From Levilactobacillus andaensis (GTDB lineage: Bacteria; Bacillota; Bacilli; Lactobacillales; Lactobacillaceae): a DNA stretch of 64,000 nucleotides. The stretch spans positions 1-64,000 of the forward strand of contig NZ_BOLP01000016.1 of assembly GCF_016861695.1 (NCBI RefSeq), read 5' to 3'. The notes below the pieces were generated by a model. The model was not told the origin of the DNA. It was given only the letters and a program-made list of their open reading frames with translations, and made no database searches. The position numbers were made by a program, and so were the translations under genes. Of this stretch, positions 1 through 8,287 are shown one piece after another (positions within the stretch are counted from its first letter, which is position 1; each line of letters starts with the position of its first letter).

Positions 1-38
1 AAAAAAGAGGCCCAATTCGAAAATGAATTGAACCTCTC
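1..38 (-). terminator. Intrinsic terminator after the aldo/keto reductase gene
   Basis: An inverted repeat (CAATTC paired with GAATTG and GAGG paired with CCTC) lies at 7-36. Read on the minus strand it is followed by a run of T (the A run at 1-6). It sits just downstream of the minus-strand gene ending at 81. Confidence 0.7.
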
Positions 39-80
39 AAATTCCCCTCATCAACACCCGTTGACAAAGAGCCAAAATAA

Positions 81-1046
81 TTAAATTTCGCGGAAAAACT
101 TCTTAAACCCAAATAGCTTATCGATTCGAGCTTCGTATTCTGCTGGAATCTCCAAATCAACGGCCTTCAAGTTATTCTGCAACTGTTCGGGCTTGCTGGC
201 CCCGATGATCAAACTGGAGATACGGGCATCACGCTTGTCCCAGGCTAGAGCGAAGGTCGCCAGGTCCGTATTCAGCTCCGCCGCCATCTTAGATAATTCC
301 TCAACCTTGGCGAGATTCTCAGGAACCAGTTGCGCCTGTAGGTCCGGTTGGAAGATTCCCCGGGACCCAGCAGGAACGGGTTGCCCTTGACGATACTTTC
401 CGGTCAACAAGCCCTGGGCCAACGGTGAAAATGGCACGACGCCTAACCCAAGTTCGCCACATAAGTCCAATAGCTCATGTTCAATGTAACGGTCAAACAT
501 GTTATATTCCGGTTGGACCACCGTGATTGGGTGTAGCCCGCGCTCCTGAATGATCAACTCAGCCTTTAAAATCTGAACCGGCGTCCACTCGCTGACCCCG
601 TAATACAGAATCTTCCCTTGGTCGACCAGCCCGCTCAGCGTCGTTAGCGTTTCCGCTAAGGGCGTCTGGGTGTCGAACCGGTGACAGAAGTACAGGTCCA
701 AATAATCCGTTTGTAAATTAGCTAATGACTGATCGATTGATTCCGTGATGTGTTTTCGCGATAGCCCTCGGTCATTAACGCCTTTGCCGGATGGAAAGTA
801 GACCTTGCTTGAGACGACCAACTCTTTCCGCGGAAATTGTTGGAGTGCGTTACCCAAGAACCGTTCAGCACCGCCGCCACTATAAACGTCCGCACAGTCA
901 AAATAGTTAATGCCGTTCTCATAGGCGAGTTGAACACTCTGCGCTGCCAACTCCTGCTTAGCGGTATCACTAACATCCGTTAGCCAACTTCCCAACGCCA
1001 ATTCACTAACCTTTAACCCTGACTGACCTAACTGCCGATACTTCAT
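81..1046 (-). CDS. Aldo/keto reductase family protein
   Basis: 321 aa, the usual length of the family. It is a cytosolic NADPH-dependent oxidoreductase of the kind acting on aldehydes and ketones; the substrate cannot be told. The N-terminus MKYRQLGQSGLKVSELALG is typical of the YghZ / potassium-channel-beta-like branch. The catalytic tetrad is visible: Asp and Tyr in NYFDCADVYSGGGAERFLG, Lys in VVSSKVYFP and His in LDLYFCHRFD. The C-terminal cofactor segment SSLIIGASKPEQLQNNL is present. The start is ATG 1046, with AGGAG nine bases upstream. It lies downstream of the MFS gene on the same strand but 144 bp away, so it may have its own promoter. Confidence 0.88.
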   Translation of the reverse strand: MKYRQLGQSGLKVSELALGSWLTDVSDTAKQELAAQSVQLAYENGINYFDCADVYSGGGAERFLGNALQQFPRKELVVSSKVYFPSGKGVNDRGLSRKHITESIDQSLANLQTDYLDLYFCHRFDTQTPLAETLTTLSGLVDQGKILYYGVSEWTPVQILKAELIIQERGLHPITVVQPEYNMFDRYIEHELLDLCGELGLGVVPFSPLAQGLLTGKYRQGQPVPAGSRGIFQPDLQAQLVPENLAKVEELSKMAAELNTDLATFALAWDKRDARISSLIIGASKPEQLQNNLKAVDLEIPAEYEARIDKLFGFKKFFREI

Positions 1047-1190
1047 ATGTAGTCGCTCCTATTCATTGTAAAATAATAAGATTTTAATTAGAAAATGATA
1101 TGAAATTAGTTTACCACGACTAGTATCATTGAGCCAATTATTCGGTCAGGCCAGTATTGTCATTGATTATACGGTATCTTTTCAAACTTT

Positions 1191-2348
1191 TTAGGCAAGT
1201 CCCCGGCGATTCTTCCAGTAGACCACCACGATTGCCGGTAGTGTGACCGCCATGACGGGGTAAAGCCATGCCCACGGCAGGTACGTCGTGATAACCCCTG
1301 CCAGCATCGGTCCCAGGGTCATCCCGAGATCGATTCCAATGTAGAAAGTACTGTTGGCCAATCCGCGGTCCGCTTTGGGTACCAACGTCAGCGATTTCGC
1401 CTGACAGATGGAAAACATCAGGCCATACCCGGCAGCGAGACCGACCGCACCGACAATTAGCATGAGCCAATTATCCATGTCGGTCAGACCGATGATGCCA
1501 ATCAGATTACAGCCGAGACAAATCCAGAAAAACTTTTTAAACGGTACCCGGTCAAAGGCATCGCGCAAGATGAGTCGCATCGCTAGTAAGACCAGCGCAT
1601 AGACTGGGAAGAAGGCTCCGGCTGGGATCGCAAATCCCCGGTGAAAGACGTAGCTAACGATATAGGTCTGCGTCGCAAAGTAAGGCAACGAAAAGAGCAA
1701 TAGAATGGCCGCGACCGGCACCACCTTGGGCTGCACCAACCGCATCTTGGGATGTTCCGCCTTATTTTTCCGGTAATCCGGGTGCGGCACGCTTTTATCC
1801 CCGACGAATTGAATCGTGATCAGCAGGAGGATAATAAAGCCGGTCGCCACCCAGAAAACACTGCGGTAGCCGAACCGATGATAGAGAAACACACTAACGG
1901 CAGGACCAATAGCCATCCCCAGCGCGTTGGCGATGCCGTAGATGCCCATGCCGGCACCGATGCGGTCGGCCGGCAGTAAGCTCGCCATCCAGGTGGCCAT
2001 GCAAACGGAACACAACGTATACCCAATTCCGTTGACGACGCGCCAAAGCATGATCAAAGGCACTGCCGTCGAAACCCCGTACCCAATGCAAGCGATTAAA
2101 ATAAAACTAGCCCCGATTGAGCTCAACCGATACTTCGAGAAGCGGTCGGTCAAATTGCCGGCTAGTGGCCGCAAAATCAGTGACGTTAGGTTCATCATTC
2201 CAGCAACGATTCCGGCTAAAACACTGTTTGCCCCAACATTACTTGAGAATCCCGCAATGATCGGATTGACCAACATAGGACTCATCAGGAAGAAAAAGCT
2301 GGCAGCTAAAACTAATTTGACATCTTTCGTATACAAGTGTGTCTTCAC
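1191..2348 (-). CDS. MFS transporter
   Basis: 385 aa with about 11-12 hydrophobic segments, the normal size of a small major facilitator exporter. The cytoplasmic loop after helix 2 contains RPLAGNLTDRFSKYR, a variant of the MFS signature GxLaDrxGrr. A second hallmark, GIGYTLCSVCMATWMA, lies in helix 4. The start is GTG at 2348 with GAGG a few bases upstream; the first transmembrane segment begins at about residue 11. The substrate is unknown; the family includes drug, sugar-phosphate and organic-acid carriers. The neighbouring cytidine-deaminase-like gene is divergent, 262 bp away. Confidence 0.85.
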   Translation of the reverse strand: MKTHLYTKDVKLVLAASFFFLMSPMLVNPIIAGFSSNVGANSVLAGIVAGMMNLTSLILRPLAGNLTDRFSKYRLSSIGASFILIACIGYGVSTAVPLIMLWRVVNGIGYTLCSVCMATWMASLLPADRIGAGMGIYGIANALGMAIGPAVSVFLYHRFGYRSVFWVATGFIILLLITIQFVGDKSVPHPDYRKNKAEHPKMRLVQPKVVPVAAILLLFSLPYFATQTYIVSYVFHRGFAIPAGAFFPVYALVLLAMRLILRDAFDRVPFKKFFWICLGCNLIGIIGLTDMDNWLMLIVGAVGLAAGYGLMFSICQAKSLTLVPKADRGLANSTFYIGIDLGMTLGPMLAGVITTYLPWAWLYPVMAVTLPAIVVVYWKNRRGLA

Positions 2349-2610
2349 ACGACCTCAGTTCCTTTCCAACAAAACTAATCATACAGCTAGCATTTTAGTT
2401 TTGAAAGCAGCGATTCGATTTCCTACCGTGTCTTTGAATTGAAAGCTTGTGAAAATTTCAGATTTATCTTTTGAAAAGAACACGCTAAAAAAACCGTCTC
2501 CTGTCATGTCCCACCAAGTGACCATTTATCATATTAACTTCACTAATTAGGCTGCTATTCGAAATAATTTGTGCTAAACTCAATTTTAATTTTACTTGGA
2601 GGTGATCTTT

Positions 2611-3027
2611 TTGGATATTTGGGAACAGCTCTACCAAGCAGCAAAACCGCTTTACCATCCGGAAGAAGTCAACGATTTTATTTACGCTCACAATGTCGTT
2701 TGCGCGTTACAAAGCAAGTCTGGCGAAATCTACACGGGATTTTGCATCGAAGGCCTCTCCGGCACCCTCAATCTCTGTGCCGAACGGGTCGCACTACTTA
2801 ACATGTACACGACCAGCGGCGAAACCGAGGTCAAACGGCTCATTGCCTTTCGAGACGCGCCACCAACCGGCATTACTGGCATGCCCTGCGGTGTCTGTCG
2901 CGAAGCACTGCTCCAATTCTCAACCAACAACCGCAACACGCAAATCATGGCGGACTACGGCACCAGACGAACGGTCACGCTCGGGTCACTCCTTCCTGAT
3001 TGGTGGGGCGACATTAAAACCAATTAA
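2611..3027 (+). CDS. Cytidine deaminase-like zinc hydrolase
   Basis: About 138 aa, the length of a homotetrameric cytidine deaminase. The zinc site is complete: the CAE motif (LNLCAERVALLNM) supplies one Cys ligand and the proton-shuttling Glu, and PCGVCREAL supplies two more Cys. These are the marks of the CDA fold, which includes pyrimidine-salvage cytidine deaminase and blasticidin-S deaminase; sequence alone does not separate them here. An upstream in-frame TTG exists at 2596, but a strong Shine-Dalgarno GGAGGTGA lies over it (2598-2605) and is correctly spaced for TTG 2611, giving MDIWEQLYQ. It appears monocistronic and ends at a strong terminator shared with recO. Confidence 0.8.
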   Translation: MDIWEQLYQAAKPLYHPEEVNDFIYAHNVVCALQSKSGEIYTGFCIEGLSGTLNLCAERVALLNMYTTSGETEVKRLIAFRDAPPTGITGMPCGVCREALLQFSTNNRNTQIMADYGTRRTVTLGSLLPDWWGDIKTN

Positions 3028-3035
3028 TCGCTACA

Positions 3036-3086
3036 TAAAAATGCAGTCCAGACCCCTCTCAACGAGTAGGCCTGAACTGCATTTTA
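3036..3086. terminator. Bidirectional terminator between cdd-like gene and recO
   Basis: AAAATGCAGT at the left arm pairs with ACTGCATTTT at the right arm, flanked by A and T runs on both sides. It separates convergent genes ending at 3027 (+) and 3093 (-). Confidence 0.85.
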
Positions 3087-3092
3087 AATGCC

Positions 3093-3890
3093 CTATTTTT
3101 CTGGCGAATCATCCGTCGGTGGCGTCATCAACCGCGCCGACCAGGACTGCATCTGATCCAAGAACCGTTTACTCTTCGGGTGCACACCAATCTGGCTGGT
3201 ATAGATTTCATCCATCAGCTGGCGCAACGCGTGCTCCGTCTGCGGCTTGACGTTGATCGTGTGTAACCGGTCTAAGTCTAGCACGGAGAACTGCCGCAAG
3301 TAATAAATCGTCCGCTGATTCAAATGTAAGCGCCGGGGATCGAGTTGCCAATGCTGCTGGCACAACAGGCCCCCATAACTTTCGGAATAATCAAACGGCA
3401 AGTCCGTTCGACCACACACGGCACACCCTTGTAACTGGGGGGCCACCCCGAAAGCTGGCATCAGCTGAATCTCCATGATATTCGTCACGATGGCGGGATT
3501 GACCCCGTCATCGATCAGTGTCAACGCCCGTTCGACTCGGTGATACCAGTCCGGCAGCGGTTGGCTATCCGGAAACGCCTGATCGACCAGACTCATGATA
3601 TACGTCGCATAGGCATTTTTAAAGATATCAGTACTGATGTTTTGAAATTGAGCCGTCTCGCGGGCCGTGCGAATGTAGGACAACCCATCGTCCGCAATGT
3701 CGCCCACGTAGCTCCCCATGGTAAACGGCAAGATATCCGCCACCATTTTAAAGCCGCGCTTCTTGGCGCCCCGCACCAGAAACATCTTTTTTCCGAACTC
3801 CGCCGTTAAAAATTTAATCAAGAAATCGCGTTCGGCATAGTCCCGACGAAAAAGGAGGATGCCGTGAAAATCAGTCACATTACGTGCCAC
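3093..3890 (-). CDS. recO: DNA repair protein RecO
   Basis: 265 aa. RecO works with RecF/RecR to load RecA on SSB-coated single-stranded DNA during recombinational repair. The N-terminal OB-fold starts FHGILLFRRDYAERDFLIKFLT, and a zinc-finger-like segment (GCAVCGRTDLPF ... GLLCQQHW) follows in the middle, with CxxC and a CxxH in place of the usual second CxxC. The start is GTG 3890, preceded by GGTGGGGATGAG. It is the downstream gene of era, with a gap of only 23 bp, an order common in lactobacilli (ybeY-dgkA-era-recO), so it is probably cotranscribed. Confidence 0.95.
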   Translation of the reverse strand: MARNVTDFHGILLFRRDYAERDFLIKFLTAEFGKKMFLVRGAKKRGFKMVADILPFTMGSYVGDIADDGLSYIRTARETAQFQNISTDIFKNAYATYIMSLVDQAFPDSQPLPDWYHRVERALTLIDDGVNPAIVTNIMEIQLMPAFGVAPQLQGCAVCGRTDLPFDYSESYGGLLCQQHWQLDPRRLHLNQRTIYYLRQFSVLDLDRLHTINVKPQTEHALRQLMDEIYTSQIGVHPKSKRFLDQMQSWSARLMTPPTDDSPEK

Positions 3891-3913
3891 GGCTCATCCC
3901 CACCTTCTGTTGT

Positions 3914-4819
3914 TTATAAATCGTCTTTCCGATACCCGTAGGACTTCAATAGGGTCGCCTTGTCACGCCAATTTGGTTGGACCTTGACCCACAACTGTAG
4001 GTAGACCTTGCTACCTAACAAGTGTTCAATATCGCGGCGTGCCATCGTCCCGATCTTCTTGAGCATGCTGCCGCCCTTACCGATCATGATGCCCTTTTGC
4101 GTTGGCCGTTCCACAATGATCGTCGCTTCGATGTGGACGTGATCTTCGTCCTTTTGCTTCATGCTTTCAATCTCAACGGCAACGGAATGTGGCACTTCCT
4201 CACGCGTCAGCATGAAGATCTTTTCTCTGATCAATTCGCTAACCACGAATCGTTCTGGGTGATCGGTCACTTGATCTTCGGGATAGTACTGTGGTCCATT
4301 CGGCATCGCATCGACCAATCCCGTAAGGAGTTCGTCGACGTTATTACCTTCCAACGCAGAAATTGGGTAAACAGCCTTCCATGGCAAGGCCGTCTTGTAC
4401 TGTTCCATGATTGGCAGCATGTCATCGGGCTTGACTTGGTCGATCTTGTTGATCAGCAAGTACACCGGTGCCTTGATACCTTTCAAGCGGTCAATGATAA
4501 AGTTGTCACCGGCCCCGCGCTTTTCAGCCGCATTGATCATGAACAGAACGGCATCGACTTCGTTTAGTGCGGACATCGCTGACTGCACCATGTAGTCGCC
4601 CAGTTTACTCTTGGGTTTATGAACCCCTGGGGTATCGATGAACACAATCTGTGCTTCATCCGTCGTGTAAATGCCTTGAATCTTGTTCCGGGTCGTCTGT
4701 GCCGTATCCGACATGATGGCAATTTTTTGCCCGATCACGCGGTTTAAAAACGTTGATTTCCCAACGTTAGGGCGACCAACGATGGCCACGAACCCTGATT
4801 TATAATTTGGATTATCCAT
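3914..4819 (-). CDS. era: GTPase Era, 16S rRNA/30S assembly factor
   Basis: 301 aa, full length. Era is an essential GTPase that binds the 3' end of 16S rRNA and helps mature the 30S subunit. The GTPase motifs are complete: Walker [11 protein letters not shown]3 DTPGVHKP and G4 NKID. The C-terminal KH domain contains [14 protein letters not shown]. It follows dgkA with a gap of 9 bp and precedes recO, within an apparent phoH-ybeY-dgkA-era-recO transcription unit. Confidence 0.97.
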   Translation of the reverse strand: MDNPNYKSGFVAIVGRPNVGKSTFLNRVIGQKIAIMSDTAQTTRNKIQGIYTTDEAQIVFIDTPGVHKPKSKLGDYMVQSAMSALNEVDAVLFMINAAEKRGAGDNFIIDRLKGIKAPVYLLINKIDQVKPDDMLPIMEQYKTALPWKAVYPISALEGNNVDELLTGLVDAMPNGPQYYPEDQVTDHPERFVVSELIREKIFMLTREEVPHSVAVEIESMKQKDEDHVHIEATIIVERPTQKGIMIGKGGSMLKKIGTMARRDIEHLLGSKVYLQLWVKVQPNWRDKATLLKSYGYRKDDL

Positions 4820-4828
4820 TTTTTCCTC

Positions 4829-5230
4829 CTAGAACCAACGGCCGAGGGCTGGCAACATCACCAACGCCCCGACGATTACGGCAAAAATCGCCGCCATTAA
4901 GACACCACCGGCCGCAATATCCTTGGCACGCTTCGCCAAATCGTGATAGGTTTCGCCCACGATAAGGTCAACGACCGCTTCCACGATAGTATTCAACGTT
5001 TCGGCGATCAACACCAAGAATATGGCCAGCACCAGCCACAGCCACTCATTTAACGTTAGTCGCAGAATTGCCCCGGCAATGACTGCCAGGGTGCCCACGA
5101 CCAAGTGCTTACGAAAATTACGTTCATAACGAAACAGCGCCCGCAGGCCATCCCACGCGTGGCCCAATGACTGACGAAAGGCGCGATTTTTCCCCGTTTG
5201 TTTTGTTTTATCGCTTAAGGCCATAGGCAT
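4829..5230 (-). CDS. dgkA: Diacylglycerol/undecaprenol kinase family protein
   Basis: 133 aa with an N-terminal cytoplasmic helix (residues ~10-40) and three transmembrane helices, the layout of the DgkA family. In Gram-positive bacteria this family mainly phosphorylates undecaprenol for cell-wall lipid carrier recycling. The conserved stretch AETLNTIVEAVVDLI includes the catalytic Glu and the ExxNTxxE motif, followed by AKRAKDIAAGGVL. The reading frame starts inside the end of ybeY (22 bp overlap if ATG 5230, or ATG 5224), which suggests translational coupling. Confidence 0.9.
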   Translation of the reverse strand: MPMALSDKTKQTGKNRAFRQSLGHAWDGLRALFRYERNFRKHLVVGTLAVIAGAILRLTLNEWLWLVLAIFLVLIAETLNTIVEAVVDLIVGETYHDLAKRAKDIAAGGVLMAAIFAVIVGALVMLPALGRWF

Positions 5231-5696
5231 CCAAAATGTCGGCCTGAAGTTTGAACATGACTTTCTCGTCCTCAGGCTTCATGTGGTCATAGCCGTTAAG
5301 ATGCAGGAAGCCATGGACCACGAGAAAACCTAATTCCCGTTCGTAGGAATGGCCCAAGTATTCCGCTTGTTCTTCAACTTTGTCCATGGAAACGAAGATG
5401 TCACCGATGTTTTCGGGAATCTCGGCCGCCATTTCTTCGTCCATCACTAAGGGGAAGTCATCGTCGGCGTCTTCATCGTCTTCGATGGCAAAGCTGATGA
5501 CGTCGGTCGCCCGGTCAACCCCCCGGTATTGCTTGTTGATCTGATGAATATCTTCGTTATTCATCAGGGTCACGGACATTTCCGTGTTCTCCGCCAACTC
5601 CAGGTACTTGCCGGCATATTCTAAAACGTCTTTGATCATGTCAACGTGCTTCGCTGGCACGCCATCTTTAGTCTTATCGTAGATCTCTAAATCCAT
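5208..5696 (-). CDS. ybeY: Endoribonuclease YbeY, rRNA maturation factor
   Basis: 162 aa. YbeY is a zinc-dependent RNase needed for 16S rRNA 3'-end processing and ribosome quality control. The family signature HGFLHLNGYDH, with its three zinc-binding His, is intact near residues 131-141. A highly acidic insert (EDDEDADDDFPLVMDEE) sits in the middle, as in other lactobacilli. Its ATG overlaps the stop codon of phoH, and its own 3' end overlaps the start of dgkA, so the three genes are tightly coupled. Confidence 0.95.
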   Translation of the reverse strand: MDLEIYDKTKDGVPAKHVDMIKDVLEYAGKYLELAENTEMSVTLMNNEDIHQINKQYRGVDRATDVISFAIEDDEDADDDFPLVMDEEMAAEIPENIGDIFVSMDKVEEQAEYLGHSYERELGFLVVHGFLHLNGYDHMKPEDEKVMFKLQADILDAYGLKR

Positions 5697-6682
5697 TATT
5701 TTTTAGCTCCATTTGGTGTAGTATCGTTGGCTTCGTAAGCGTTGATGATGCTGGCTACGACTGGATGCCGGACCACGTCATCAGAATTAAAGGTCACAAA
5801 GCTGATGTGCTGAACGTTTTGCAAAATGTGTTGGGCCTGAATCAACCCGGACTTGGCGTTGTGTGGCAAGTCAATTTGCGAGATATCCCCGTTAACGATC
5901 ATCTTTGACCCAAAGCCCAGTCGCGTCAAGAACATCTTCATCTGCATGTTCGTCGTGTTCTGCGCTTCATCCAAGATGACAAAGGCCGATTCCAACGTCC
6001 GACCACGCATGTAGGCTAACGGCGCAATTTCAATGACGCCGCGGTCCATCAAACGAGTCGTGTGTTCCGCCCCTAAAATGGCGTACAAGGCGTCATAGAT
6101 TGGCCGCAAGTAAGGATCGACCTTTTCCTTCAAGTCCCCGGGTAAGAACCCCAGGCTTTCACCGGCTTCAACGGCTGGTCGGGTAATGATCAATTTTTCA
6201 ACATCCCCGTGTTTCAACGCCGCAATCGCCATGACAACGGCCAAGTACGTTTTCCCTGTACCGGCCGGGCCGATGCCAAAGGTAATGTCGTTGTGCTTGA
6301 TGGCGTCAATGTATTGGCGTTGGCCAAAGTTCTTGACCCGCACAGCGCGGCCCTTGGCGTCCTTGATCAAGGTTTCCGTGTAGAAGTCCTTAAAGTACGT
6401 CAACGTCCCCTTATCAGCCATCTTCATGGCACTGATCACGTCGGCGCTGTTCAGTTTGATCCCCTTAGCAAGTAAGTCGCTCATGTTCCGTAAAATGGCC
6501 AGCGTGTGGTCAACCGCATCCGCGGCCCCAGAGACTTTGATTGAATTGCCGAAAGGCTTGATGGTCACCTGTTGTCCTTCTTCGAGGATGGTCACAAATT
6601 GATCTTGTGCGCCCAGCAGACCAATTTCATCTTCTGGTCGTTCCAAGATATATTCTTTTTCAATCGTTGTGTTTTCAGTCAA
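5696..6682 (-). CDS. PhoH family ATPase (PhoH-like protein)
   Basis: 328 aa. This is a P-loop ATPase of the PhoH family, linked by conserved gene order to YbeY and rRNA/RNA metabolism. Walker A GPAGTGKTYLA and Walker B FVILDEAQNTT are clear, and a conserved ITRPAVEAGESLGFLPGD segment lies between them. A KH-like N-terminal region precedes the ATPase core. The start is TTG 6682 with AAAGGAG upstream. It is the first gene of the phoH-ybeY-dgkA-era-recO set. Confidence 0.93.
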   Translation of the reverse strand: MTENTTIEKEYILERPEDEIGLLGAQDQFVTILEEGQQVTIKPFGNSIKVSGAADAVDHTLAILRNMSDLLAKGIKLNSADVISAMKMADKGTLTYFKDFYTETLIKDAKGRAVRVKNFGQRQYIDAIKHNDITFGIGPAGTGKTYLAVVMAIAALKHGDVEKLIITRPAVEAGESLGFLPGDLKEKVDPYLRPIYDALYAILGAEHTTRLMDRGVIEIAPLAYMRGRTLESAFVILDEAQNTTNMQMKMFLTRLGFGSKMIVNGDISQIDLPHNAKSGLIQAQHILQNVQHISFVTFNSDDVVRHPVVASIINAYEANDTTPNGAKK

Positions 6683-6816
6683 ATACGGTGGCTCCTTTAT
6701 TTTTATTTAGGTATACTGATAGTCAAATTTTAGCATACTGCCGCGGATTGTAAAAGGATTCGACGCGAAAAGCCGGCGAGTGACGCCTTTTTCCGCCAAT
6801 CGCCGACAATTACGGC

Positions 6817-7299
6817 TTAATCAGCGGGTAAATCGGGCAACGTGATCGGCAGTTCCAAGACGAGTCGGTCCCGCAACGTCAGCCCATTTTCAATGATGAC
6901 CTGCGGATAGTTGGTCGGGAAATAGTCGGGCTCGACCGCCACCACGCGAAAGCCGGCCTGCTGATACAAGTAGAGTTGGGTCAAACTGGTCGTCCCCGTA
7001 GCGATTCGTACGGTCCGATAGCCGTGTTCGATCGCCCACTCCCGGGAAAATTCGAGGAGCTGGCGGCCATAACCGCGCCGTTGCTTTGCTGGAGAAACGG
7101 CGATATTCATAATTTCGACGACTCGTTTGGACCGCGGACACAACACCACGATACCGGCCAATCCGCTGACGTCACTGGCCGCATATGTTGTGCTGTGCGG
7201 TAAGTACGATGCAATCAATTGCTGACTGGGGTCTGCTAATAGCAGAAGCTGTTGCTGTTCGGCCGTCGGGGTCGTCACTTTTTGATAGGTTAATGCCAT
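6817..7299 (-). CDS. GNAT family N-acetyltransferase
   Basis: 160 aa from ATG 7299, which has GAGGAGAA at good spacing; the 13 codons upstream of it overlap the terminator hairpin and are unlikely to be translated. The acetyl-CoA binding motif A is visible as VSPAKQRRGYGRQLLEF (Q/RxxGxG/A type), preceded by the beta-strand EIMNIAV. The later LYLYQQAGFRVV is the usual motif B region of GNAT enzymes. The acceptor is unknown. It lies between the yqeY and phoH units. Confidence 0.85.
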   Translation of the reverse strand: MALTYQKVTTPTAEQQQLLLLADPSQQLIASYLPHSTTYAASDVSGLAGIVVLCPRSKRVVEIMNIAVSPAKQRRGYGRQLLEFSREWAIEHGYRTVRIATGTTSLTQLYLYQQAGFRVVAVEPDYFPTNYPQVIIENGLTLRDRLVLELPITLPDLPAD

Positions 7300-7319
7300 T
7301 AGCGTTCTCCTCGTTTCGT

Positions 7320-7350
7320 CAAAAAAAGCCTGGGACACCCCCAGGCTTTT
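7320..7350. terminator. Strong intrinsic terminator
   Basis: AAAAGCCTGGG pairs with CCCAGGCTTTT across a short loop, with an A run on the left and T run on the right, so it can stop transcription in both directions. It lies between the yqeY side and the GNAT gene start. Confidence 0.85.
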
Positions 7351-7368
7351 CGCGTCTCTCAGTTTACA

Positions 7369-7495
7369 TTGTCGAAACGTGCGCCAAAGGGCAGCTGGCT
7401 CCGCTTAAAACTGATAACCAAACAATCCAAGTTCGGGATTATTCAGTTATCAGCCTTAATGCTCACCAGCTAATCGCCCTTTGTCCCACTCTTGT
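7369..7495. repeat. Structured intergenic repeat family C, copy 1
   Basis: A ~125-bp element nearly identical to one at 33265-33390. The shared blocks include TTGTCGAAACGTG at the left and CAGCCTTAATGCTCACCAGC towards the right. It folds into nested helices: CAAAGGGC (7385-7392) with GCCCTTTG (7476-7483), CTGG (7395-7398) with CCAG (7466-7469), CTGATAAC (7411-7418) with GTTATCAG (7446-7453), and AATCC (7424-7428) with GGATT (7436-7440). In copy 2 the third helix is CTGATAGC/GCTATCAG, a compensated A-T to G-C change. Orientation and function are unknown. It begins only about 20 bp after the terminator and ends 5 bp from the yqeY stop. Confidence 0.75.
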
Positions 7496-7499
7496 TAGC

Positions 7500-7946
7500 T
7501 TACTTGTTCAACTGAGCCTTAACGGTCTTGTTGACAACGGCACCATCGGCCTTGCCCTTAACCTGAGGCATCACAACACCCATGACCTTACCGAAGTCCC
7601 CCATGCCACTCGCGGAGACCTTAGCAATGCTGTCAGCGACGATTTTAGCCACGTCGTCTTCGCTCATTTGCTTAGGCGCATACTTTTCAACGATGGCAAT
7701 TTCGGCCTTAACGCCTTCAACCAAGTCATCGCGGTTACCCTTAGCGAATTCTTCCATGGATTCCTTACGTTGCTTCAATTCACGGGAAACGATCGTCAAT
7801 TCTTCGTCAGGGGTCAAATCATGGCCTTGCTTGACCTTTTCGTTGGTCAAAGCAGCCTTCATCATCCGGATAACGTTCAATGACAACTTGTCGTGGGCCT
7901 TCATGGCCGTCTTTAAATCAGTGTTGAGTTGGGTTTCTAAACTCAT
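7500..7946 (-). CDS. yqeY: GatB/YqeY domain-containing protein
   Basis: 148 aa from ATG 7946, preceded by TAGGAGGAAATG-type spacing; the upstream extension to 8114 has no ribosome binding site and is not family-like. YqeY resembles the C-terminal tail domain of GatB, the amidotransferase subunit acting on tRNA, and may bind tRNA; its role is not settled. Family landmarks include LNVIRMMKAALTNEKV, ELTIVSRELKQRKES, EKYAPKQMSEDDV and MGDFGKVMGVVMPQVKGKADG. In Bacilli it is normally next to rpsU; here a quinone-reductase gene on the opposite strand separates them. Confidence 0.92.
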   Translation of the reverse strand: MSLETQLNTDLKTAMKAHDKLSLNVIRMMKAALTNEKVKQGHDLTPDEELTIVSRELKQRKESMEEFAKGNRDDLVEGVKAEIAIVEKYAPKQMSEDDVAKIVADSIAKVSASGMGDFGKVMGVVMPQVKGKADGAVVNKTVKAQLNK

Positions 7947-8192
7947 TTCATTTCCTCCTAAAAAATCATGGTTACTATTTAGTTTACACCTAATCTCCGT
8001 AGTCGTCAGGTAAAGTTGATTTAAATTGGCCGCACTGCGGCTACCATGGCTCTCAACCAGACATCCCTCTGTGCAGTCGTAAATTTGTCGTGTCATAGAC
8101 ACTCTTACTCTCATCCTTTAATATAATCATCAGACGCTAAAGCGTGGCAAATAGTATCTCTCCTTCGCCTAATTATCCGCTTCTCAACTCGT

Positions 8193-8217
8193 ACTAACAA
8201 GCCGGTTAGTCACTAAC
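8193..8217. promoter_or_regulatory. Putative repressor operator upstream of the quinone-reductase-like gene
   Basis: The 341-bp gap at 7947-8287 holds no gene. Within it ACTAAC (8193-8198) and GTTAGT (8205-8210) form an 18-bp inverted repeat, and a second ACTAAC at 8212-8217 makes an overlapping palindrome GTTAGTcACTAAC. This overlapping half-site layout resembles TetR/HxlR-type operators. It lies about 70 bp upstream of ATG 8288. No regulator gene is next to it, and the assignment is inference. Confidence 0.45.
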
Positions 8218-8287
8218 AAATAGTCCATGATTGTCTTTTGCGGCCGAATCGGTTACGCTTGCCTTAATCAAGAAAGGAAGTCCTATT

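Noticed and set aside
4022-4567. 181-codon plus-strand open frame inside era
   Set aside because: Antisense shadow of era, whose GTPase and KH motifs are unambiguous.
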